In this document: in pieces, positions 8,926-16,731 of the stretch
Position numbering within the stretch: the first letter of the stretch is position 1
Layout of the letters: the number at the start of each line of letters is the position of its first letter
Origin: Sanguibacter keddieii DSM 10542
GTDB lineage: Bacteria; Actinomycetota; Actinomycetes; Actinomycetales; Cellulomonadaceae
Reading direction: 5' to 3'
DNA: 64,000 bases
Assembly (NCBI RefSeq): GCF_000024925.1
Contig: NC_013521.1
Location: 310,001 to 374,000, forward strand
Notes under the pieces: generated by a model
What the model was told of the DNA's origin: nothing
Databases searched by the model: none
What the model saw: only the letters and a program-made list of their open reading frames with translations
Program-made: the position numbers and the translations under genes

Positions 8926-9756
8926 TCAGGCGGAGGGAACGAGGATCTCCACCCCGTTGTCCCGCAAAGCCCCCGCCAGCTCCTCCGGCGGCTCCGCATC
9001 CGTCACGAAGTAGTCAGCCCGCCCGAGGCTCGCGATCTGCGCGAACAACCTGCGCCCAAACTTCGACGAGTCAGCAAGGATCGCGACCCTGGACGCCCGC
9101 GCCATCATCTCGCTCATCATGGTGGCCTCCTCGAGGTTGCTCGTGGAGTAGCCCGTCTCTGCTGAGACCGCTCCCACGCCTAGCAGCGCAAGGTCGCACT
9201 GAACATCGAGGTCGTGGTTGCCCGTAGACGAGTGGAAGCTCACCGGCCCGATGGTCTTCTGGTCCGCGATGTGCACGGCCCCGCCGAACACGTACAGCCC
9301 GCGGAAGCAGTCGGTAGACAGCTCGGGCGGCAGCCGCAGGCTGTTGGTCGCGACCGTGAGCCCGCGATGGTCCTTGAGCTCTCGTGCGAGCGCGACCGTC
9401 GTCGTCCCCGCGTTGATCATCACCACGGAGTTGTCGTCGACGAGCGTCGCGGCGAGCGCGCCGATCTTCTCCTTGGCCTGTGCCTGGTAGCCGAGCCGGT
9501 TGTCGAAGCCGGTGTTGATCTGCGGGACCGCCGTCGTGCTCATCGCGCCCCCGTGGGTGCGGACGAGGAGTCCGTCCTCGGCGAGGCGGTCGAGGTCGCG
9601 GCGGATCGTGTCGGTGGAGACGTCGAAGCGCTCGGCGATCTCGGCGACGGTCACCTGACCTGCCTCGGAGACGTATGCGGCGAGCTCGGCCTTGCGGCCG
9701 GCGGGGAAGCGGCGGGGTGTGCCGGTGCGATCGCTGCCCGTTGTGATGGCTACCAT
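8926..9756 (-). CDS. DeoR/GlpR-family transcriptional regulator
   Basis: 276 residues. The N-terminal DeoR helix-turn-helix has the family signature VAEIAERFDVSTDTIRRDLD (about residues 37-56), followed by GLLVRTHGGAM. The C-terminal part is the sugar-phosphate-binding ISOCOT-like sensor domain with INAGTTTVALA and DSSKFGR. It is transcribed divergently from the sugar-uptake operon at 10015 and is its likely repressor, released by a phosphorylated sugar intermediate. Matching TCGTGCAC elements lie on both sides of the shared intergenic region. Confidence 0.92.
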   Translation of the reverse strand: MVAITTGSDRTGTPRRFPAGRKAELAAYVSEAGQVTVAEIAERFDVSTDTIRRDLDRLAEDGLLVRTHGGAMSTTAVPQINTGFDNRLGYQAQAKEKIGALAATLVDDNSVVMINAGTTTVALARELKDHRGLTVATNSLRLPPELSTDCFRGLYVFGGAVHIADQKTIGPVSFHSSTGNHDLDVQCDLALLGVGAVSAETGYSTSNLEEATMMSEMMARASRVAILADSSKFGRRLFAQIASLGRADYFVTDAEPPEELAGALRDNGVEILVPSA

Positions 9757-9828
9757 CCCCCGTTTGTAGCACGTCCATGCGGCTTCTGGGGAGTCCGGAG
9801 CCGCGAAGATCCGAAGAGAACCGCAGAG

Positions 9829-9966
9829 TCGTGCACAAAACTGCGGAACAGAGCGGCGTAACTCCGGCCAAACTACGTGACCTGAGTCACGATCACAGCA
9901 ACTTCCCAGCGATCTAGTGCTTGACGGGCGGTCGAGGGCGCGCCTACAGTGCTGCTAATCGTGCAC
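9829..9966. promoter_or_regulatory. Candidate DeoR operator pair (TCGTGCAC direct repeats)
   Basis: The octamer TCGTGCAC, followed by an A/T-rich step, occurs at 9829-9836 and 9959-9966. One copy lies close to the DeoR gene and the other just downstream of the predicted -10 of the transport operon. This arrangement would let the regulator control itself and the operon, possibly by looping over about 130 bp. Inference from position and repetition only. Confidence 0.45.
9921..9950 (+). promoter_or_regulatory. Predicted housekeeping promoter of the sugar operon
   Basis: TTGACG (9921-9926), an 18-bp spacer, then TACAGT (9945-9950). This is a good match to the vegetative -35 and -10 elements and is about 65 bp upstream of the binding-protein ATG. 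A TCGTGCAC element immediately follows. Confidence 0.55.
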
Positions 9967-10014
9967 TAAGACGCAGAAGTCGGCGCAATCCAGCACGTGT
10001 CTGATGGGAGAGAG

Positions 10015-11295
10015 ATGAGCAACGTCGCTCGTTCAACGAAGGTCGTCGGCGCAGTCGCCACGACGATGGCACTGCTGCTGGCAGCAGGCTGTTCAGGAGG
10101 AGGAGACGACGCCTCCGCAGACGGCAGCGTCACCCTCGAGTTCGCGCAGTGGTGGGAGCCGGAGCTCCCCGAGGGCGAGCTCCGTGCCCTCATGGACACC
10201 TTCGAGTCCGAGAACCCCGGGATCACCGTCGAGCTCCTCAGCGGCCCCTACGCCTCCACCAAGGAGCAGGTCGTCGCAGGAGCCGCCACCGGCACCATGT
10301 CCGACGTCGTCGGCCTCGACGGCGCATGGGTGAGCGACTTCGCCAAGCAGGGCGCGCTCGCCGACATGTCCCAGCTCATGACGGACGCCAAGTACGACGA
10401 CAGCCAGCTGGCCAGCCAGGTGCAGATCGACGGCTCCACCTACATGATCCCCGTCGTGAACTTCGTCTACCCGATGTTCACCAACGACGACCTCCTCGCA
10501 CAGGCCGGCGTCGACGCACCGCCGTCGACCCGCACCGAGTTCACCGACGCCGCAGAAGCCGTCACCGCACTCGGCGAGAACACCTACGGCTGGATCGTCC
10601 CGCTGTCCCTCGAGGCCCCCAACGGCATCCAGAACGACGTCATGTCGTGGGCCTGGGCCTCCGGCGGCACCATGCTCAAGGACGGCCAGCCCGACCTCAC
10701 CAACCCCGACGTCACCTCCGCCGTCGACTACGTCAAGTCCCTCTGGGACGCCGGCGTCGTCGCACCGGGCTCCCTCACCATGAAGGAGCAGGACAAGGTC
10801 GAGGAGTTCACCAACGGCCGTGTCGGCATGATGATCGACTCCCTCGCGCACATCAACCTCATCCGCGAGTCCAACCCCGACCTCAACTTCTCCGTCTCGG
10901 CCGTCCCGGCCGAGGACGACTTCACCGGCGAGCGTGGCATCCCCTACGCCTCCTGGGGCATCGGTGTCTCGGAGAACTCCGAGCACAAGGAAGAGGCCTG
11001 GAAGCTCGTGGACTTCCTCATGAGCGAGAAGACCAACTCCGACCTCTCGTCCATGGCCAACGCCTTCCCTGGTAACACCACCTCCGTGCCCGACTTCGTG
11101 GAAGACGACGAGACCTTCGCGGCCGCCTTCGAGATCTACAAGTCCGGGTACCCCGCGAACGAGTTCGTCGGGCTCCCCGTCGCAGAGCAGCTCATGCGCC
11201 TCTTCGACGAGCAGCTGCAGAAGACACTCACCGGTGACCAGTCGGTCGACGACATGCTGCAGGCGTCGCAGGACGCCTGGACGGCTGAGTTCTAG
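10015..11295 (+). CDS. Sugar ABC transporter substrate-binding lipoprotein
   Basis: Extracellular solute-binding protein of family 1, 426 residues. It has a lipoprotein signal peptide ending in the lipobox LAAGC, so the mature protein is anchored to the outer face of the membrane. ATG 10015 is chosen because GGGAGAGAG lies directly upstream; an earlier GTG at 9997 would add six unneeded residues. The family signatures LEFAQWWEP at the N-terminus and the GRVGMMIDSLAHIN segment in the second lobe are present. It is the first gene of an operon with two permeases, an aldolase and a sugar kinase. There is no ATPase gene, so a shared MsiK-type ATPase is presumably encoded elsewhere. Confidence 0.93.
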   Translation: MSNVARSTKVVGAVATTMALLLAAGCSGGGDDASADGSVTLEFAQWWEPELPEGELRALMDTFESENPGITVELLSGPYASTKEQVVAGAATGTMSDVVGLDGAWVSDFAKQGALADMSQLMTDAKYDDSQLASQVQIDGSTYMIPVVNFVYPMFTNDDLLAQAGVDAPPSTRTEFTDAAEAVTALGENTYGWIVPLSLEAPNGIQNDVMSWAWASGGTMLKDGQPDLTNPDVTSAVDYVKSLWDAGVVAPGSLTMKEQDKVEEFTNGRVGMMIDSLAHINLIRESNPDLNFSVSAVPAEDDFTGERGIPYASWGIGVSENSEHKEEAWKLVDFLMSEKTNSDLSSMANAFPGNTTSVPDFVEDDETFAAAFEIYKSGYPANEFVGLPVAEQLMRLFDEQLQKTLTGDQSVDDMLQASQDAWTAEF

Positions 11296-11315
11296 ACCGT
11301 TCCTGGTACCTAGCA

Positions 11316-11360
11316 GGTCGCGCCGTCGGGGGATCCCCCCTGAACCCCGGCGGCGCGACC
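11316..11360 (+). promoter_or_regulatory. Intercistronic stem-loop after the binding-protein gene
   Basis: GGTCGCGCCG at 11316-11325 pairs exactly with CGGCGCGACC at 11351-11360, with an inner GGGGG/CCCCC stem. It sits between the binding-protein gene and the first permease. In many sugar operons such hairpins stabilise the upstream message or partly terminate transcription, so the binding protein is made in excess. Confidence 0.65.
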
Positions 11361-11385
11361 GCAACCCCCCTGAGGAGGAAGCGCC

Positions 11386-12342
11386 ATGAGGCCTGCACTC
11401 GCAGACCGTGACGCGGAGACCGGCCTCGACCGGTCCACGGATGTCGCTCCGGCACCCCGACGCAGGAAGTCCCTCAAGCGGACCCTCGTCCCCTACGCGT
11501 TCCTGTCGCCCACCGGCATCCTGATGATCGTGCTCCTGCTGGTGCCGATCATCATGGTCATCAGCTACTCGCTGATGGACAACGTCATCACCAACAAGAA
11601 CCCGGTGTTCGTCGGGATCGGCAACTACGTCGACATCCTCACCGACCCGACGTTCCTCGTCGCCGTGCGCAACACCCTCGTGTTCACCGGGTCGAGCGTC
11701 GTGGCCCACCTGCTCCTCGGGCTCGGCTTCGCGATGCTGCTCAACACCAAGCTCCTCGGCAACAAGGTCAAGGCCCTGTTCCGCGTGATCTACGTGCTGC
11801 CGTGGCTGTTCACCGTCGCGATCATCGCGGTGCTGTGGCGCCTCATGCTCAACCCCAACGGCGTCATCAACTACCTGCTGAACACCGCAGGGATCATCGA
11901 CCAGAACATCGAGTGGTTGTCCTCACCGTCGACCGCGCTGTTCGCCGTCACCTTCATCAACATCTGGGCCGGCTACCCCTTCTACATGATCAGCCTCCTC
12001 GCAGGGCTCCAAGGGATCCCCAAGGACCTCTACGAGGCGGCCACCGTGGACGGGGCCAGCGCCCGGCAGCAGTTCTTCAACGTCACGCTCCCGCAGCTCA
12101 AGCCGATCATCATCTCGATGGCGATGCTCGACTTCATCTGGACGTCGCAGCAGTTCGCGCTCATCTGGATGACCACGGGAGGTGGCCCCCTCAACGTCAC
12201 CGAGATGGTCAGCACCTTCACCTACAAGCTGGCGTTCTCCCGGTACGAGTTCTCGATGGCCTCGGCGGCCGCAGTGATCGTGCTGCTCGCCACCCTGGTC
12301 CTGGCGTTCTTCTACGCCCGTCACCAGAATGCGCGGGACTGA
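11386..12342 (+). CDS. Sugar ABC transporter permease (MalF type)
   Basis: 318 residues with about six membrane segments after a basic cytoplasmic N-terminus of about 35 residues. The EAA loop, GIPKDLYEAATVDGASARQQ, is the coupling site for the ATPase. ATG 11386 follows a strong GAGGAGG ribosome-binding site. It is separated from the second permease by one base, and the two form the transmembrane heterodimer for the sugar bound by the upstream lipoprotein. Confidence 0.93.
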   Translation: MRPALADRDAETGLDRSTDVAPAPRRRKSLKRTLVPYAFLSPTGILMIVLLLVPIIMVISYSLMDNVITNKNPVFVGIGNYVDILTDPTFLVAVRNTLVFTGSSVVAHLLLGLGFAMLLNTKLLGNKVKALFRVIYVLPWLFTVAIIAVLWRLMLNPNGVINYLLNTAGIIDQNIEWLSSPSTALFAVTFINIWAGYPFYMISLLAGLQGIPKDLYEAATVDGASARQQFFNVTLPQLKPIIISMAMLDFIWTSQQFALIWMTTGGGPLNVTEMVSTFTYKLAFSRYEFSMASAAAVIVLLATLVLAFFYARHQNARD

Positions 12343-12343
12343 C

Positions 12344-13249
12344 ATGACCACCACAGTGACCAAGGCGTCCACCTCGACGCCCCAGAACGTCAAGATCAGG
12401 CCCGCGGGCGAGAAGCGCGCCAGGGAGCAGCGGCTCCAGAAGATCGGCGTCTCGATCGCCCTCGTCATCGGCTCGCTCTTCGCAGGGTTCCCGGTCTTCT
12501 GGATGCTCTCGAGCTCCTTCAAGGCCAACTCCGAGATCTTCCAGTTCCCGCCCCGCATCATCACCGAGAACTTCTCGCTCGACGCGTACACCACCATCCT
12601 CGGCGACCCCGTCAAGGTGCGGTTCTTCGTCAACAGCTACGTGGTGTCCCTCTCGGTGACGGCGCTGACCCTGATCGTCGCGATCTTCGCGGCGTACGGG
12701 TTCAGCCGCTACGAGTTCCGCGGCAAGCGGGCGCTCAGCATGATCATCGTGACGGTCCAGGCCGTCCCGCCGATCACGCTCCTCATCCCGTTCTTCGGGC
12801 TGATGGTGACGCTCAAGCTCTACAACACCTACCAGGGACTGATCCTCACCTACATGGTGTTCACGTTGCCCTACGCGATCATCATGCTCACCGGGTACTT
12901 CAACACCCTGCCCAAAGAGCTCGACGAGGCGGTCAAGGTCGACGGCGCCGGGGCGCTCACCGCCCTCTGGCGGATCCTCGTGCCCATCGCGATCCCCGGG
13001 ATCGTCTCGGTCGGCATCTACACCTTCATGATCGCGTGGAACGAGTACCTCTTCGCGCTCACCCTCACCCGCACGGACGACATGCGCACCGTGCCCATCG
13101 GGATCCAGCTCCTCATGGGCCAGCACTCGTACGAGTGGAACGAGATGATGGCGATGAGCATCTTGGGGTGCATCCCCGTGCTCATCCTCTTCCTCTTCTT
13201 CCAGCGGTACTTCATCGGCGGTCTCACCGCCGGGTCGGTCAAGAGCTGA
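12344..13249 (+). CDS. Sugar ABC transporter permease (MalG type)
   Basis: 301 residues. Six membrane segments, an EAA loop with LPKELDEAVKVDGAGALTAL, and the family ending FFQRYFIGGLTAGSVKS. The start is placed at ATG 12344, one base after the stop of the partner permease. An in-frame ATG at 12329, inside the partner gene, is possible. The protein pairs with the preceding permease. Confidence 0.93.
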   Translation: MTTTVTKASTSTPQNVKIRPAGEKRAREQRLQKIGVSIALVIGSLFAGFPVFWMLSSSFKANSEIFQFPPRIITENFSLDAYTTILGDPVKVRFFVNSYVVSLSVTALTLIVAIFAAYGFSRYEFRGKRALSMIIVTVQAVPPITLLIPFFGLMVTLKLYNTYQGLILTYMVFTLPYAIIMLTGYFNTLPKELDEAVKVDGAGALTALWRILVPIAIPGIVSVGIYTFMIAWNEYLFALTLTRTDDMRTVPIGIQLLMGQHSYEWNEMMAMSILGCIPVLILFLFFQRYFIGGLTAGSVKS

Positions 13250-13296
13250 CCCCCCTCAAGCCCACCGCTCCACACCCTCAGAAGGAGAATTCTCAC

Positions 13297-14154
13297 ATGC
13301 TGCTCAACGGCAAGGACCTGCTCGCTGTCGCCAACGACAACGACTTCGCGGTCCCCGCGTTCAACGTCAGCGACTACGCGATGATGAACGGCATCTTCGA
13401 GATCAGCGAGGAGAAGAACGCCCCCGTCATCATCGCGATCCACCCCGACGAGCTCAGCCACATCGGGACGGACATGCTCCACTCGATCATCGCCCGAGCC
13501 CACCGCTCCACCGTCCCGGTGACCATCCACCTCGACCATGGCGCCAGCTACGAGCAGGTGCTCACCGCCATCCAGGCCGGCTTCACGTCCGTGATGATCG
13601 ACGGGTCGATGCTGCCCTTCGACGAGAACGTCGCGCTGACCAAGCGCATCGTCGAGACTGCGCACGCCGTGGGCCTCTCGGTCGAGGGCGAGCTCGGCAC
13701 CATCGGCAAGCTCGACGAGCAGGCCGAGGCAGGCGGCGAGATCATCTACACGGTGCCCTCCGAGGCCGTGCAGTTCGTCAAGGAGACCGGTGTGGACTCC
13801 CTCGCCATCGCGATCGGCACCAGCCACGGCCTGTACCCGTCGACGCTTAAGCCCGAGCTGCGCCTCGACCTGCTCGAGCAGATCAAGGACCTCCTGCCGA
13901 TCCCGCTCGTGCTGCACGGCGGCTCGAACAACCCGGACGACGAGATCGGCCAGGCCGTGAAGCTCGGCGTCAACAAGATCAACATCTCCAGCGACATCAA
14001 GGCGGCCTACCACCGCAAGATGCGCGAGGTCCTCCTGGACGCCGGGGAGCGCGAGCCCAACAGCATCCAGCCGCCGTCGGTCGCCGCGATGAAGGTCGTC
14101 GCCGCGCAGAAGATCGACCTGTTCAACGCGGCCGGCAAGGCCGACCTGTACTGA
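13297..14154 (+). CDS. Class II fructose-bisphosphate/ketose-bisphosphate aldolase
   Basis: 285 residues of the zinc-dependent class II aldolase family (Fba/GatY/KbaY). Zinc-ligand and catalytic motifs are visible: VPVTIHLDHGASYEQV (His and Asp), VEGELGTIGK, AIGTSHGLYP and LVLHGGSNNPDDEI. The enzyme cleaves a ketose 1,6-bisphosphate (or a ketose 1-phosphate) into two three-carbon pieces. ATG 13297 follows GAAGGAG. Encoded between the sugar permeases and an ADP-dependent sugar kinase, it should be the cleavage step for the imported sugar. Which ketose (fructose, tagatose or another) cannot be told from the sequence. Confidence 0.9.
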   Translation: MLLNGKDLLAVANDNDFAVPAFNVSDYAMMNGIFEISEEKNAPVIIAIHPDELSHIGTDMLHSIIARAHRSTVPVTIHLDHGASYEQVLTAIQAGFTSVMIDGSMLPFDENVALTKRIVETAHAVGLSVEGELGTIGKLDEQAEAGGEIIYTVPSEAVQFVKETGVDSLAIAIGTSHGLYPSTLKPELRLDLLEQIKDLLPIPLVLHGGSNNPDDEIGQAVKLGVNKINISSDIKAAYHRKMREVLLDAGEREPNSIQPPSVAAMKVVAAQKIDLFNAAGKADLY

Positions 14155-14275
14155 CCGGCTCGACCCCCTAGATGGCCCTGGCCGCCCACCTGCACAAGGA
14201 GGGCGGTCAGCGGCGTACTCGCACATGATGAGGCGACGCGCGACGGAGCGCGGACGCACGGAGGACAGGACGACC

Positions 14276-15457
14276 ATGGACAACAAGCGGCTGGTGCTCG
14301 GGCTCGGCGGGACCGTCGACTACGAGATCGTGTGGGACTCGAGCGTGCTCGAGGGCCTCATCCGCGAGTACGACATCCGCGCCGACGAGCTCACGACCGC
14401 CGTGCCGGTGTCGAGCGAGCGGGCGCTCGTCGTGACGCTGCTGGCCTTCGTGCGCGACGGCGTCGGCGGGGAGCGGTTCGTCGCGTCGTCCGAGATCATC
14501 GAGACGTTCTCCGCACGGTTCCAGCGGGAGATCACGCTCGGCGGGACCTGCGTGCGCGCGGCCATCGCGATGCGGACCCTCGGGGTGACGTGCACGCTGC
14601 ACCTCGTGAGCATCGACGACCACGTCCGACGGCTGCTGCCGGAGGGGTGTGCGTACATCTGCTCCGCCGAGGAGGACTCGACCGACCCGCACCTCATCGT
14701 GCAGTTCGGGGCGGGGGTGCGCGTGACGGCCGAGGACATCGACTTCACGGCACCGCACCCCAACCGCATCATCTACGCCAACGACCCGCCCAACCGCGAT
14801 CTGGTGATCGCCGAAGAGCTCGGGGACGTGCTGAGCACGGCCGACGTGTTCATGGTGGCCGGGTTCAACGTCATCCAGGACGAGGTGCTGCTCGAAGAGC
14901 GGCTCGCGCACATCGCTGACGATATCGACCGGATGCCGGCGGGGTCGTTGGTGTTCTACGAGGACGCTGGCTACCACATCCCGGAGTTCGCGACGCGGGT
15001 GCGCGACCGCATCCTCGACCGCATCGACGTGTACTCGATGAACGAAGACGAGATGCAGTCGTACCTCGGGCGGACGGTGGACCTTCTCAACGTGGACGAC
15101 GTCGAGAAGGCGCTGGGGGAGCTGCATGCGGCGATCCCGGCGGCGACGCTCGTCGTGCACACGAAGTACTGGTCGCTCGCTCGGGGAGAGCGCGCGGCGG
15201 AGCTGCGGGCTGCGCTGCAGGGCGGGATCACGATGGCTAGCACGCGGTACTGCTACGGGGACGGGTTCACTGTGGCCGACTACGAGGCGGTGGGACGGCT
15301 GGCGGTGCACGAAGGTGGGGTCCAGATGGCGAAGACGCTCGAGACGAACGACGTCACCGTCGCCGTGCCGGCGTTCGTCCTCGACGTGCGGACGCCGACG
15401 ACGATCGGCCTGGGCGACACCTTCGTGGGCGGGTTCATCGAGGCGTATTCACGCTGA
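14276..15457 (+). CDS. ADP-dependent sugar kinase (glucokinase/phosphofructokinase family)
   Basis: 393 residues matching the ADP-dependent glucokinase/phosphofructokinase family of the ribokinase superfamily. Signs are the N-terminal GLGGTVDYEIVWD, the large-domain ITLGGTCVRAAIAM, the NxxE-like SMNEDEM, and the C-terminal GLGDTFVGGF with the catalytic base predicted at Asp381. By family it phosphorylates a hexose or hexose phosphate using ADP instead of ATP. ATG 14276 follows GGAGGACAGG. As last gene of the DeoR-controlled operon it probably makes the ketose bisphosphate cleaved by the aldolase. This family is best known from archaea and animals, so its place in an actinobacterial uptake operon is notable. 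Confidence 0.82.
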   Translation: MDNKRLVLGLGGTVDYEIVWDSSVLEGLIREYDIRADELTTAVPVSSERALVVTLLAFVRDGVGGERFVASSEIIETFSARFQREITLGGTCVRAAIAMRTLGVTCTLHLVSIDDHVRRLLPEGCAYICSAEEDSTDPHLIVQFGAGVRVTAEDIDFTAPHPNRIIYANDPPNRDLVIAEELGDVLSTADVFMVAGFNVIQDEVLLEERLAHIADDIDRMPAGSLVFYEDAGYHIPEFATRVRDRILDRIDVYSMNEDEMQSYLGRTVDLLNVDDVEKALGELHAAIPAATLVVHTKYWSLARGERAAELRAALQGGITMASTRYCYGDGFTVADYEAVGRLAVHEGGVQMAKTLETNDVTVAVPAFVLDVRTPTTIGLGDTFVGGFIEAYSR

Positions 15458-15589
15458 GTGGCGATCCCCGAGTACTGAACCCAGGCTGCGAGAATTGTTC
15501 TGGGTGCAGGTCGTAGTGGTGAGACGTCCCGCTGGCTCAGTCCGACTCGGAACGGTCGCGGGGGCGCGTCGCGCTCCCAGGGAGATGCC

Positions 15590-16654
15590 ATGTCAATGGT
15601 TCTCCGGCGGATCTTCGGTCGTCGGCGTCAGCGGGAACGAGGCCTGAACTACGATCGGAAGATGGAAAACTCCCACGCTCCGGTCTGGACCGGGCTGCCC
15701 TCTGCTCCGTCGGTCGTCTTTCATTACACGTCGGCACACGGATTTCTCGGGATGGTGCAGTCCGGTCAGTTGTGGGCAACTGAGGCGAGCGGGCTGAACG
15801 ACTACTCAGAGATCAAGGAAGGAGAGTCCTACATAGGTGACCGATGGCGCGAGGAGAGGGAGAGGTTCACTGGAATTCTGGGGAGGGAGAAGGCGGACAT
15901 CGTCGACGAGTTTCTGTCGGGTTCCATCGTGCTGGCTGATGGGCTCGATGGTGTGTTCGTTGCCTGCGCCTCAGCGTGCAAGGACGACGCAAATCAGTGG
16001 AGGCTCTACGCCGACAACGGTCGTGGGTTTAGCGTGGAACTCGATACCAGTGTCCGGCTCGAGATCTCCGTGCCCGGTCAGTCCGGCGCTGATCACGACC
16101 CCGAGTGGGATCTGCCATCTGGCGAGGCGGTGACAGAGTGGGCGCCCGTGATGTACGACAAGGACTCGAGGAACTGCGCGTTTGAAGATTTGGTCACTTG
16201 GGCGTCAGGGATTGAAGACTCTACCGGTGGGCGTCACTCCGAAGAAGACATCTCTAGCATGGATCGCGACAGCAGGTACATCGACAATGCTTCCCGTCTC
16301 GGATTGTCGATCAGCAGGTTGGCGCAGTTCGTCAAAGGTCCAGGGTTCTCTGGAGAGAACGAGTCTCGCCTCGTCGTGACGCCGGGGTACTGGACGAACC
16401 CGAAGATCATCAGCTTTCGCGCCTCGACAGTCGGCATCGTCAGATACCTGTGCATCCAGGCAGCCGAGACTCTGGATCGACATGACGAGAAGTCTCGAGG
16501 GGCGCGCGTCCGGACCCTGCCGATCCGGAGCATCACCGTCGGCCCCGCCCAGAACTTTGAGCTCGTCAGACCGTCGCTCGAGGCTCTCTTGGACAGGTAC
16601 GGGTACCGAGGCGTGGAGATCAAGAGATCAACGACTTCGCTGAGGTGGACCTGA
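15590..16654 (+). CDS. DUF2971-family protein
   Basis: 354 residues. The signature of DUF2971 is present: FHYTSAHGFLGMVQSGQLWA at the start, ATEASGLNDYSEI, then FVACASACKDDANQWRLYAD and GRGFSVELD. The fold and function are not established; such proteins are often found in mobile and defence-rich regions. ATG 15590 follows AGGGAG. An internal ATG at 15662 would remove a basic 24-residue N-terminus and is also possible. The G+C content is somewhat below that of the neighbouring operon, consistent with an accessory region. Confidence 0.7.
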   Translation: MSMVLRRIFGRRRQRERGLNYDRKMENSHAPVWTGLPSAPSVVFHYTSAHGFLGMVQSGQLWATEASGLNDYSEIKEGESYIGDRWREERERFTGILGREKADIVDEFLSGSIVLADGLDGVFVACASACKDDANQWRLYADNGRGFSVELDTSVRLEISVPGQSGADHDPEWDLPSGEAVTEWAPVMYDKDSRNCAFEDLVTWASGIEDSTGGRHSEEDISSMDRDSRYIDNASRLGLSISRLAQFVKGPGFSGENESRLVVTPGYWTNPKIISFRASTVGIVRYLCIQAAETLDRHDEKSRGARVRTLPIRSITVGPAQNFELVRPSLEALLDRYGYRGVEIKRSTTSLRWT

Positions 16655-16731
16655 AGACATGAGGTGCGAGAGACTTCCGGTCCGTGCGCGAGCAAGCTGT
16701 CGTGCGGGTGATCTCAGGTAAGGGTGCCACG

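Noticed and set aside
10093-11709. 538-residue ORF on the minus strand
   Set aside because: Lies antisense to the binding-protein gene, is compositionally biased (Gly/Val/Asp) and has no family signature; it results from the high G+C.
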